From the NCBI GenBank assembly GCA_937877455.1, contig CALFIU010000176.1, forward strand, positions 62,001 to 126,000: a stretch of DNA of 64,000 nucleotides, given 5' to 3'. The notes under the pieces were generated by a model. That model ran no database searches, had not been told where the DNA came from, and saw only the letters and a program-made list of their open reading frames with translations. This document shows, piece by piece, positions 18,974-26,969 of the stretch; position 1 is the stretch's first letter, and the number at the start of each line of letters is the position of its first letter. The position numbers and the translations under genes are program-made. Source of the stretch: an uncultured Bacteroidales bacterium (GTDB lineage Bacteria > Bacteroidota > Bacteroidia > Bacteroidales > UBA3824).

Positions 18974-20176
18974 TTAAGCACTTACCACCTTACTAACAAG
19001 TTCGGCAGCTTCGTGAAGTGTAATTGCACTTTGGACTTTAAGCCCAGAATTGTCGATTATTTCCTTTGCTTGTTCTGCATTGGTACCTTGAAGCCTAACA
19101 ATAATAGGAATAGAAATATTACCAATTTTTTTGTAAGCCTCAACAACTCCTTGAGCCACTCTATCGCAACGAACAATGCCACCAAAAATGTTGAGCAATA
19201 TGGCTTTAACCTTTGGATCTTGCATTATAATTCTAAACCCAGCTTCAACAGTTTCGGCACTTGCAGTTCCTCCAACATCAAGAAAGTTGGCAGGATCTCC
19301 TCCCGAAAGTTTTATAATGTCCATTGTAGCCATGGCAAGACCTGCACCGTTAACCATACAACCGATGTTGCCATCAAGTTTTACAAGATTAAGCCCATAT
19401 TTACCAGCCTCAACTTCTGCAGGAGCTTCTTCTGTTATGTCTCGCATAGCAGCATAGTCTTTATGACGGAAAAGTGCATTATCATCGAGTTTTACCTTAC
19501 AATCGGCTGCGTAAATTTCGTCAAATGATGTTTTAACAACAGGATTAATCTCAAACATTGACGAATCGCTTGCAACATAAGCCTTGTAAAGTGCAGTAAC
19601 AAAAGCTTTCATCTTTTTGTTAGCCTGCCCCGAAAGTCCAAGATTATATGCTATCCTATTGGCTTGGAATGGTAAAATACCCGTTGCAGGATTGATTTCC
19701 TCTTTAAAAATCTTTTCTGGAGTTTCTTCAGCCACCTTTTCTATCTCCATGCCACCTTCGGTGCTGTACATAATAATGTTGCGACCCGTAGCACGATTGA
19801 GCAAAACGCTCATATAAAACTCCTTAACATCGGTAACACCTTGTTCGTTTGGTCCATAGATACCTTGCTCTACCAATACCTTACGTACAAGTTTACCAGT
19901 TGCGCCAGTTTGTTTGGTAACAAGCGTCATACCAATAATCTTTTCGGCAGCATCCTTTACCTCATCGATGTTTTTGGCTATTTTTACTCCACCTGCTTTA
20001 CCGCGTCCACCTGCATGTACTTGAGCTTTAACTGCCCAAACTGTTGCACCTGCGGTTTCTTGGAGTTTTTTGGCAGCTTCAACTGCTTGTTCCACAGTTT
20101 CAGCCACATAACCTTCGGGAACGGCTACTCCGAATTGTTTCAAAATCGTTTTGCCTTGATATTCGTGTAAATCCAT
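18974..20176 (-). CDS. sucC: Succinyl-CoA synthetase, beta subunit (ADP-forming)
   Basis: 400 residues, slightly above the usual 385-390. The N-terminus [17 protein letters not shown] is the family hallmark; the ATP-grasp domain contains [23 protein letters not shown] and [11 protein letters not shown]; the C-terminal ligase domain contains [10 protein letters not shown]. It works with SucD in the TCA step interconverting succinyl-CoA and succinate with ADP/ATP. The alpha subunit gene sucD is not adjacent, which is unusual compared with the sucCD operons of many bacteria. Confidence 0.95.
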   Translation of the reverse strand: MDLHEYQGKTILKQFGVAVPEGYVAETVEQAVEAAKKLQETAGATVWAVKAQVHAGGRGKAGGVKIAKNIDEVKDAAEKIIGMTLVTKQTGATGKLVRKVLVEQGIYGPNEQGVTDVKEFYMSVLLNRATGRNIIMYSTEGGMEIEKVAEETPEKIFKEEINPATGILPFQANRIAYNLGLSGQANKKMKAFVTALYKAYVASDSSMFEINPVVKTSFDEIYAADCKVKLDDNALFRHKDYAAMRDITEEAPAEVEAGKYGLNLVKLDGNIGCMVNGAGLAMATMDIIKLSGGDPANFLDVGGTASAETVEAGFRIIMQDPKVKAILLNIFGGIVRCDRVAQGVVEAYKKIGNISIPIIVRLQGTNAEQAKEIIDNSGLKVQSAITLHEAAELVSKVVSA

Positions 20177-20430
20177 TTGTATATTGTGTTTTTTATAGTC
20201 TTAAAAAAACTTATAGTTTACAAATGGCAATATTAAAAAAAAATTGGGTTTTTAAGATTAATTTTGCCTTATTTTTTAGTCCAATGATAATTATTTTTGA
20301 AACAACGGTAAAAAACATCTTTTTAAATGTTTTTCAAGTTTTTTTCACGAGAAAACACCAAAACATCTATTTCTGATATAAGTATCAAAAAAATACAAGT
20401 ATTTTTACCAATAAAAAAACTAATTTTTAT
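20177..20430. other. AT-rich intergenic region upstream of sucC
   Basis: About 250 nt without a gene. The minus strand carries a possible sucC -7 box TAATATTG (plus-strand 20228-20235), 52 nt before the sucC start, one base off the consensus and identical to the box before the tRNA. Nothing else is recognised. Confidence 0.35.
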
Positions 20431-20461
20431 TTGGAAAAAACAAAAAAAATAGCAAAATTTG
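20431..20461 (+). promoter_or_regulatory. Putative promoter of an unassigned small transcript
   Basis: TTG at 20431-20433 and AAAATTTG at 20454-20461 (one mismatch to TAnnTTTG), with about 19-20 nt between them. The predicted start near 20467 falls just before the 16-bp palindrome. Confidence 0.35.
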
Positions 20462-20470
20462 ACCATCGCT

Positions 20471-20486
20471 TTTGGAACGTTCCAAA
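20471..20486. promoter_or_regulatory. 16-bp perfect GC-containing palindrome, operator-like
   Basis: TTTGGAACGTTCCAAA is an uninterrupted palindrome in an AT-rich gap, between a putative promoter and a 25-codon ORF. It is the size and form of a dimeric-repressor site; it could also fold as a 5' hairpin in RNA. Confidence 0.45.
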
Positions 20487-20505
20487 GCATAAAAACACTA
20501 ATATT

Positions 20506-20583
20506 ATGGACAGGATATTTTACGCAATTGCTGCATTGGTGTGCAAACTACGCGGATGTAGCACATTTCAAGATGAAAAATGA
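20506..20583 (+). CDS. Possible 25-residue small protein
   Basis: ATG at 20506, stop TGA at 20581-20583. The peptide has a hydrophobic N-terminal half (MDRIFYAIAALVC) and a polar tail with two cysteines (CKLRGCSTF). I do not recognise it. It is included because a promoter-like pair and a palindrome precede it and a strong terminator follows, with no other plus-strand gene in between. The unit may equally be a small RNA without translation. Confidence 0.25.
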   Translation: MDRIFYAIAALVCKLRGCSTFQDEK

Positions 20584-20667
20584 TTACAATCTTGAATAAT
20601 TTTCGCAAAATCCTGACAAACTATGATTTTTATATTTTTTAGTAAGTTAAATTGCTATTTTTAATGC

Positions 20668-20707
20668 AAAAAAGCAGAATTTAAATAAAATTAATTCTGC
20701 TTTTTTG
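20668..20707 (+). terminator. Intrinsic terminator without an annotated upstream plus-strand gene
   Basis: AAAAAAGCAGAATT (20668-20681) pairs perfectly with AATTCTGCTTTTTT (20693-20706), then more T. The nearest gene upstream, sucC, is on the other strand and the one downstream (maf) points away, so the hairpin must end a small unassigned transcript. Confidence 0.75.
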
Positions 20708-20730
20708 TTTTTTTCTAAAGATAAAATCAG

Positions 20731-20738
20731 TAATTTTG
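20731..20738 (+). promoter_or_regulatory. Putative -7 box of the maf–pyrC–mutS operon
   Basis: TAATTTTG matches the TAnnTTTG consensus and lies 19 nt before the maf ATG, immediately after the terminator of the preceding small transcript. The -33 element is not clear in the T-rich flank. Confidence 0.45.
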
Positions 20739-20757
20739 TAAAAAAATTAAATACAAA

Positions 20758-21369
20758 ATGGCTGTATTGTCCGATAAATTAAAAGATTACAACATTATAT
20801 TAGCATCTGGCTCACCACGTCGAAAGGAAATAATGCAAATGCTTGGGATCAACTTTATTGTAAAAACCAAACCAACACAAGAAAACTATCCAAAAAACCT
20901 AAAAGGTGGCGATATTCCGTTGTATTTGGCAGAACTCAAAGCCTCTGCATTTGACAATGATTTACAAAATACCAATGAAAAAACCATAATACTAACCGCC
21001 GACACCATTGTTTATATTAACGATAAAGTACTCGGCAAACCGAAAGATGCCCAAGATGCAAAAAAAATGTTAAAAACGCTTTCGGGCAATATGCACGAGG
21101 TATTTACTGGCGTGTGCATAAAATCAAAATACAAGCAAACCAATTGTTTAGCTGCCACAAAAGTATGGTTTAGACCATTAACAGACGAAGAAATAGACTT
21201 TTATGTAAACACCTATAAACCATTCGACAAAGCAGGTGCCTATGCAGTACAAGAGTGGATTGGTGCGGCAGCCATAAGCAGAATAGAAGGTTCGTTCTAC
21301 AATGTAATGGGATTACCTTCTCAATTGGTTTCCAACGAATTGGAAAAGTTTATCCAAACCGAAAAATAA
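20758..21369 (+). CDS. maf: Maf-family nucleotide pyrophosphatase
   Basis: 203 residues. The family signature LASGSPRRKEIMQMLG is near the N-terminus, with ILTADTIVYINDKVLGKP, SGNMHEVFTGV and the C-terminal YNVMGLPSQLV. Maf proteins hydrolyse non-canonical or canonical nucleoside triphosphates (dTTP/UTP/pseudo-UTP types) to monophosphates as house-cleaning enzymes; the exact specificity cannot be read. It is first in a tight plus-strand run with pyrC (7-nt gap), a lipoprotein gene and mutS. Confidence 0.93.
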   Translation: MAVLSDKLKDYNIILASGSPRRKEIMQMLGINFIVKTKPTQENYPKNLKGGDIPLYLAELKASAFDNDLQNTNEKTIILTADTIVYINDKVLGKPKDAQDAKKMLKTLSGNMHEVFTGVCIKSKYKQTNCLAATKVWFRPLTDEEIDFYVNTYKPFDKAGAYAVQEWIGAAAISRIEGSFYNVMGLPSQLVSNELEKFIQTEK

Positions 21370-21376
21370 CACAAAA

Positions 21377-22723
21377 ATGGCACACAGAATACTAATCGGT
21401 AACGGAAAAATAGTCAACGAAGGCCACATCACCGAGGCTGACATACTGATAGAAGACGGTTTTATATCTGAAATTACTACATCAAATCAAAGTTCTAATC
21501 AAACTTATGACGAATTTTTTGATGCGTCTGGGTTATTGATATTTCCTGGATTTATTGACACACACGTACATTTTAGAGAACCGGGATTAACACACAAAGC
21601 CGACATACGTAGCGAGTCGATGGCCGCCGCTGTTGGTGGTGTAACATCGTTTATGGAAATGCCTAACACCAAACCTCCTACAGTATCGCAGGAATTACTC
21701 GACCAAAAACTCAATATCGCAAAAGAAAATTCGGTTGTCAATTATTCGTTCTTTGTAGGAGCCACCAACGATAATGCAGAAGAAATTCTTGGTCTTGACT
21801 TTTCAAAAATTGGTGGAATAAAGGTTTTTATGGGCAGTAGCACTGGCAACATGCTTGTCAACAACCCCAAAACATTAGAAACACTATTTAGCAATAGTCC
21901 CGTGCCAATTGCAGTACATTGCGAAAGCGAAAGCATAATAAAAGCCGAAACCGAAAGATTTAAAGAAATATACGGTGAAAATCCGCCATTTTCGATACAC
22001 GAACACATACGTAGCGCAAAAGCCTGTATAGAATCTACAACCTTAGCTGTTGACCTTGCAAAACAAACGGGAGCAAGGCTACACGTAACACACGTTTCTA
22101 CAAAATCGGAGTTGAAACTATTCGACAACAATACACCTCTGCACAACAAAAAAATAACCGCAGAAGCAGTTGTCCCTCATCTTTGGTTTTCTGATAACGA
22201 CTATCAAAAACTTGGAGCAAGAATAAAATGCAACCCCTCAATAAAAACTCGCAACGATCGTAACACAATTCGTAAAGCATTAAACAACAACACAATAGAC
22301 TCTATTGCAACTGACCATGCACCTCATCTTTTGCAAGAAAAAAACATGCCATACTTTCAATGTCCTTCGGGAATGCCATCAATACAATTTTCGGCAATAG
22401 CAGTAATGGAACTTTGCAAAAAAAATATTATTCCAATAACAACAATGGCAACAAAAATGTGCCACGCACCTGCAATAATATTCAACATCGAAAAAAGAGG
22501 TTTTATTCGCACAGGCTACCACGCAGACCTTGCATTTATTAACCCTAACAAAAAACAAAAAATAACCGACAAAAAAGTTATTAGCAAATGCGGTTGGACT
22601 CCGTTTGATGGATTAGTATTTTCGTCAAAGGTGGTGGCGACAATGGTAAATGGAAAATTTGTGTTTAAAAACGAAATTTTTACCCAAAACAAATGTGCAG
22701 AACAATTAACATTTAAACAATAA
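21377..22723 (+). CDS. pyrC: Dihydroorotase
   Basis: 448 residues, amidohydrolase superfamily, class I dihydroorotase. Metal-binding DTHVHFREPG near residue 57, the substrate-loop MEMPNTKPPT, IKVFMGSSTGN, AVHCESE, HVTHVSTKSEL and the catalytic TDHAPH. It cyclises carbamoyl-aspartate to dihydroorotate in pyrimidine synthesis. Related allantoinases and hydantoinases share the fold, but the EMPNTKPPT and TDHAPH motifs favour dihydroorotase. It lies between maf and a lipoprotein gene in the same operon. Confidence 0.9.
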   Translation: MAHRILIGNGKIVNEGHITEADILIEDGFISEITTSNQSSNQTYDEFFDASGLLIFPGFIDTHVHFREPGLTHKADIRSESMAAAVGGVTSFMEMPNTKPPTVSQELLDQKLNIAKENSVVNYSFFVGATNDNAEEILGLDFSKIGGIKVFMGSSTGNMLVNNPKTLETLFSNSPVPIAVHCESESIIKAETERFKEIYGENPPFSIHEHIRSAKACIESTTLAVDLAKQTGARLHVTHVSTKSELKLFDNNTPLHNKKITAEAVVPHLWFSDNDYQKLGARIKCNPSIKTRNDRNTIRKALNNNTIDSIATDHAPHLLQEKNMPYFQCPSGMPSIQFSAIAVMELCKKNIIPITTMATKMCHAPAIIFNIEKRGFIRTGYHADLAFINPNKKQKITDKKVISKCGWTPFDGLVFSSKVVATMVNGKFVFKNEIFTQNKCAEQLTFKQ

Positions 22724-22728
22724 AAAAA

Positions 22729-23331
22729 ATGAACAAAAAACTATTATTACCAGTAGCTTTTGCAGCAACTGTATTAGCAACGTCATGTAGCAACGAACAA
22801 CAAGCACAAGAAATTCAAGCATTGCGTGATAGTCTTAATGCAGCAAATGCAAAAATCGAAGAACTTAAAGCCCCAATAAACGTACAAAGTGATGTTTTCT
22901 ATCCCGTTGAAGATGGCAAATCGCTTGTAGTAGCCAACCCAATAATCTACAATGTTGCCATAAAAAACTACAATCCTTACGATGAATGGAGCGTTGAATG
23001 TCTGAAAAATACCAACAGCACAGCCATAGCCAACATGATTTTTCAAGGCGTATATAAAGGCAAGCTAAAACCAATAGACTTTTTTAGTGAAGACCAAAAA
23101 GAACTTTCAATAGCTGACGTTAAAAAACTTGAAAAACAATTTTCTCGTAAACAAATAGGACAAATACAATTTGAAGAGTATTGGTATTACGACGAAACTA
23201 AACAATCTTTTTACAAAGACGTAAAATCGGTAGTTCTTGGCTATGAACTATACAATGCCGAAGGCGAAGTTCGCGGATTTCAACCAGCATTTAAAGTAAA
23301 CCTTACAATGCAAAAACCCGACACAAAATAA
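22729..23331 (+). CDS. Hypothetical lipoprotein with N-terminal coiled coil
   Basis: 200 residues. A lipoprotein signal (MNKKLLLPVAFAATVLATSC, Cys20) is followed by a short predicted coiled coil (QEIQALRDSLNAANAKIEEL, heptad-like) and a C-terminal domain with aromatic residues such as QFEEYWYYDETKQSFYKDV. I do not recognise the family. It starts 5 nt after pyrC and ends 85 nt before the preferred mutS start, so it is cotranscribed with them. Envelope localisation is expected from the lipobox. Confidence 0.8.
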   Translation: MNKKLLLPVAFAATVLATSCSNEQQAQEIQALRDSLNAANAKIEELKAPINVQSDVFYPVEDGKSLVVANPIIYNVAIKNYNPYDEWSVECLKNTNSTAIANMIFQGVYKGKLKPIDFFSEDQKELSIADVKKLEKQFSRKQIGQIQFEEYWYYDETKQSFYKDVKSVVLGYELYNAEGEVRGFQPAFKVNLTMQKPDTK

Positions 23332-23416
23332 TAAAATAGCCATGTGGTTTGCCCAAAAACAAGCCATAGGCTTATTCAACATTAATTTTTTTACAACTTT
23401 TTATCCTTATAAAAAA

Positions 23417-26026
23417 ATGGCAAGTTCCAACACCACACCACTGATGAAACAATACAACGCCATCAAAAGCAAATATCCCGATGCAATACTACTTTTTAGA
23501 GTTGGCGATTTTTACGAAACATTTGCTGGTGATGCCGTTAAAACATCGGAAATTCTTGGTATAACCCTAACCAAAAGAGCTGGTGTAGAACTTGCTGGAG
23601 TGCCGTATCACGCATTAGACATATACCTACCTAAACTCGTACGCGCCGGTCAACGTGTAGCAATATGCGAACAATTAGAAGATCCAAAACTTGCCAAAAC
23701 AATAGTAAAACGTGGCATAACAGAACTAATAACCCCTGGTGTATCGCTCAACGACAACGTACTCGACAACAAATCTGACAACTATGCCGCTTGCATCAAC
23801 ATTGACAACAAAAAAGTAGGTGTGGCATTTTTAGACATTTCTACTGGTAGTTTTTTGGTAGCAGAAGGCACCAACGAATACATTGACAAGCTTTTAGCAT
23901 CATTATCGCCAAAAGAAGTTTTATACGAACGTAGTAGAAAAAACGAAATAACTTCTCTTTTTGGCGAAAAATATTACTTCTATCCTCTCGAAGATTGGGC
24001 TTACACGCCTGATACTGCAAGAGAAAGACTTTTGCGACAATTTAGCACCGCATCGCTCAAAGGTTTTGGCATAGAAGAAATGCAACAAGCAGTAACCGCT
24101 GCTGGTGCAATGCTCCACTATCTCGACATAACGCAACACACTCAACTCGACCATATTGTAAAAATTTCGAGGCTCGACGAAGGTAAATATGTTTGGCTCG
24201 ATAAATTTACTGTACGTAATCTCGAAATTTTTTCGCCACTAAACCCATCAGGAAAAACACTTCTTGATGTTATTGACAAAACAGCAAGCCCTCAAGGCGG
24301 AAGAATGTTGAAACATTGGCTTGCATTGCCGCTTAAAAACACCGACATAATAAACGAAAGGCTAAATCTAACTCAAGCACTTGTTAACAATCCTGATTTG
24401 TTGCAAAATCTCATTGAACAACTCAAACAAGTTGGCGATATAGAACGCATTGCATCAAAAATAGCCGTTCAACGCATCAACCCACGCGAGGTAAATCAAG
24501 TAAAACTAACGCTTAACTGCATTGCCGAAATAAAAAAACTACTCGAACAACACCAAGAAAATGGTGAAAACGTATTTTCGTCAATAGCAGAGCAACTTAA
24601 TCCATGCTTTGAAGCCGCTCAAAAAATAAACAGAGAAATAGTAGAAGACCCTCCAGCCGTAGCACAAAAAGGCAGCATAATAAAAGAAGGTGTAAACAGC
24701 CAGTTGGATGAATTAAGAATGATGTCGAGCGATAGTAAAGAATATCTATCCTCAATGCGCGACAAATTAGTAATTAGCACAGGAATATCATCGTTAAAAA
24801 TAGGATTCAACAACGTATATGGCTATTATCTCGAAGTGCGCAACACTTACAAAAACCGTGTGCCACAAGATTGGACACGAAAACAAACTCTCACCGATGC
24901 AGAAAGATATATAACACCAGAGTTGAAAGAATACGAAGAAAAAATACTCGGTGCAGAAGAAAAAATTTTAGAAATAGAACTTAACACATTCAATAGCCTT
25001 GTAACTTACTTGGCTCAATACATACAAATTTTTCAAGCAAACGCAAATCTTATTGCAAAAACCGATTGCATTTGTTCATACGCAACAGCTGCCGTTCAAA
25101 ACAACTATTGCAAACCAACTATAAACAATGGCGACTGCATAAAAATAACCGCTGGTCGCCATCCAGTAATAGAAAAACAACTGCCAGTGGGCGAAGAATA
25201 TATTCCCAACGATGTTTATCTCGATAGCGAAACTCAACAAATAATGATGATAACTGGTCCTAATATGGCAGGTAAATCGGCATTGTTAAGACAAACTGCT
25301 CTAATTATGCTAATGGCTCAAGCAGGGAGTTTTGTACCTGCAACAAGCCTCGAAGCTGGATATATCGACAAAATATTTACTCGTGTGGGAGCATCCGACA
25401 ACATCTCAAGCGGAGAAAGTACATTTATGGTGGAAATGAACGAAGCTGCAGGAATCCTCAACAACATAACACCACGGAGTCTTGTACTTTTCGACGAACT
25501 TGGCCGTGGTACAAGCACTTACGACGGTATTTCTATTGCTCAAGCCATAGTGGAATATATTCACGAATTGCCACAAGCAAAAGCCAAAACTCTTTTTGCA
25601 ACCCACTATCACGAACTCAACGAACTTCAAAACAATTATCCAAGGATAAAAAATTTTAACGTATCTGTAAAAGAAATCGACGGCAAAGTACATTTTATGA
25701 GAAAACTTGTTCCTGGAGGTAGCGAACATAGTTTTGGAATACATGTTGCAAAATTGGCTGGAATGCCGCCTGCCGTAGTTAAACGAGCCAACCAAATAAT
25801 GGAAGAACTCGAATCAAACGGACGAACAACCGAAAGCCACCCCGCAAACGCCAAACCCCACAAAAAAGAAACAAAAGGCGCATATCAATTGAGTTTTTTC
25901 CAACTCGACGACCCTGTTCTTTCGCAAATACGAGATCAAATTGCAAACCTTGACATCAATTCGCTTACACCAATTGAAGCATTAAATAAACTCAACGACA
26001 TAAAAAAAATAATTGGAGCGAAATAA
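23417..26026 (+). CDS. mutS: DNA mismatch repair protein MutS
   Basis: 869 residues from the ATG at 23417 (MASSNTTPLMKQYNAIKSKY); the frame opens at 23342 but the extra 25 residues are not MutS-like. The mismatch-recognition domain I contains FRVGDFYETFAGDA with the conserved Phe-x-Glu, the ATPase domain contains GPNMAGKSALLRQ (Walker A), LFDELGRGTSTYDG (Walker B) and ATHYHEL, and the C-terminal region shows HVAKLAGMP. It begins methyl-independent mismatch repair together with MutL. It converges on the 113-residue hypothetical gene with only 6 nt between stops and no obvious terminator. Confidence 0.96.
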   Translation: MASSNTTPLMKQYNAIKSKYPDAILLFRVGDFYETFAGDAVKTSEILGITLTKRAGVELAGVPYHALDIYLPKLVRAGQRVAICEQLEDPKLAKTIVKRGITELITPGVSLNDNVLDNKSDNYAACINIDNKKVGVAFLDISTGSFLVAEGTNEYIDKLLASLSPKEVLYERSRKNEITSLFGEKYYFYPLEDWAYTPDTARERLLRQFSTASLKGFGIEEMQQAVTAAGAMLHYLDITQHTQLDHIVKISRLDEGKYVWLDKFTVRNLEIFSPLNPSGKTLLDVIDKTASPQGGRMLKHWLALPLKNTDIINERLNLTQALVNNPDLLQNLIEQLKQVGDIERIASKIAVQRINPREVNQVKLTLNCIAEIKKLLEQHQENGENVFSSIAEQLNPCFEAAQKINREIVEDPPAVAQKGSIIKEGVNSQLDELRMMSSDSKEYLSSMRDKLVISTGISSLKIGFNNVYGYYLEVRNTYKNRVPQDWTRKQTLTDAERYITPELKEYEEKILGAEEKILEIELNTFNSLVTYLAQYIQIFQANANLIAKTDCICSYATAAVQNNYCKPTINNGDCIKITAGRHPVIEKQLPVGEEYIPNDVYLDSETQQIMMITGPNMAGKSALLRQTALIMLMAQAGSFVPATSLEAGYIDKIFTRVGASDNISSGESTFMVEMNEAAGILNNITPRSLVLFDELGRGTSTYDGISIAQAIVEYIHELPQAKAKTLFATHYHELNELQNNYPRIKNFNVSVKEIDGKVHFMRKLVPGGSEHSFGIHVAKLAGMPPAVVKRANQIMEELESNGRTTESHPANAKPHKKETKGAYQLSFFQLDDPVLSQIRDQIANLDINSLTPIEALNKLNDIKKIIGAK

Positions 26027-26032
26027 TAATTT

Positions 26033-26374
26033 TCAGCCACGTCGTTCTTCACTAAGTGGCTGATTCCAAAAAACTTCGCCCCCAACCTGCTCCGAAAGCA
26101 TATCAATTTCGGTTCTAAGGTTTTTTATCAATTCTTCCTCACGTTTTTTCGACCGTCTTCCCGATGATTGATAAACCGTACGACTAAAATACGCATCGTA
26201 AGAAATACTAAAATCGTCGTCTGACTCATGCGGGAAAAAACTTGCTGCCACATCGTACTTTATGTTACCGTTTTCAGAATTTGAAATTAGTAATACCGAC
26301 ACTCCATGACGCATAACTCCATTATATTCGAGCCGTGCCGCATAATAACGATTATAAACGTTTATTTCTGCCAT
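26033..26374 (-). CDS. Conserved-looking hypothetical protein, 113 residues
   Basis: No signal peptide or membrane segment. The N-terminal half looks like a beta-rich fold (NVYNRYYAARLEYNGVMRHG), and a basic/charged helical segment follows (SGRRSKKREEELIKNLRTEI). I do not recognise the family. It starts 29 nt after the GroES-like gene ends, so the two are probably one operon, and it ends 6 nt from mutS on the other strand. Codon use looks like the rest of the window. Confidence 0.65.
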   Translation of the reverse strand: MAEINVYNRYYAARLEYNGVMRHGVSVLLISNSENGNIKYDVAASFFPHESDDDFSISYDAYFSRTVYQSSGRRSKKREEELIKNLRTEIDMLSEQVGGEVFWNQPLSEERRG

Positions 26375-26403
26375 AAAATATTAATTTACAACCTATAAAA
26401 CCA

Positions 26404-26787
26404 TTATTGAAACAAACCCTCATCCCTAACGCACATCAAAACTGCACTCGCCGACACAATAAAATACGTTTGATTGTTAAATTTTATTTCCACTGCATTT
26501 TGCTGTAAATAAACTGCCAAATCACCGGGTTTGGGTTGCAACGGAATATATTTTACACTATCGGACTTGTCTTTCCACGGCTCATCGTAATCATTAACGG
26601 CTGGAATAGGATAACCCGGACCAGTTTTTATTACATATCCAAGACAAATTTTTTCGTTGTTGAGTACACTTGGCGGCAAATAAAGCCCTGATTCGGTTTT
26701 TTCTTGCGGATATTTTGGTTTAATTAGCAACTTGTCGCCAATAACGACAATGCGTTCCAAATCCTTTTCCTTTAAATTTACTGTCAT
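26404..26787 (-). CDS. GroES/Cpn10-like co-chaperonin family protein
   Basis: 127 residues. The N-terminus has the Cpn10 pattern: VIGDKLLIKPKYPQEKTESG (compare the RPLxDRVLVKP…TxGGIxLP start of GroES) and LYLPPSV; the central PGDLAVYLQQNAVEIKF corresponds to GDxVLFxxYAGxEVKxxG; the C-terminal region is ILMCVRDEG-like. It is longer than canonical GroES (about 90-97), with an insertion around NDYDEPWKDKSDSVKYIP. There is no groEL next to it, so it is likely an additional, divergent member. It is transcribed into the 113-residue hypothetical gene. Confidence 0.75.
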   Translation of the reverse strand: MTVNLKEKDLERIVVIGDKLLIKPKYPQEKTESGLYLPPSVLNNEKICLGYVIKTGPGYPIPAVNDYDEPWKDKSDSVKYIPLQPKPGDLAVYLQQNAVEIKFNNQTYFIVSASAVLMCVRDEGLFQ

Positions 26788-26845
26788 TTTGCTATTTTTT
26801 TACCGCAAAAATAAAAAACACATGCAAATTTACAACTATAAGCAA

Positions 26846-26956
26846 TAAGAAATTCAACTTTCACAAATGTTTAACAACTGAACACACAATATTAGCTTTA
26901 TCAACAATATTTATGTGTTCTGTTGTAAAATACACCAGCAAAAGTTGAATTTCTTA
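26846..26956. repeat. Long nested inverted repeat in the papain–GroES-like gap
   Basis: A perfect 16-bp outer stem, TAAGAAATTCAACTTT at 26846-26861 with its complement at 26941-26956. Inside is a second, imperfect hairpin (ACAACTGAACACA… / …TGTGTTCTGTTGT) capped by AATATT pairs. A T run follows on the plus strand (26960 onwards), yet both neighbouring genes are minus-strand. It could be a minus-strand terminator/leader structure or a decayed palindromic element. Confidence 0.6.
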
Positions 26957-26969
26957 CAATTTTTTTTTC

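Noticed and set aside
18887..19528. 213-codon plus-strand ORF opposite sucC
   Set aside because: Almost entirely antisense to the sucC coding frame, with Ser/Asn/Phe-rich shadow composition.
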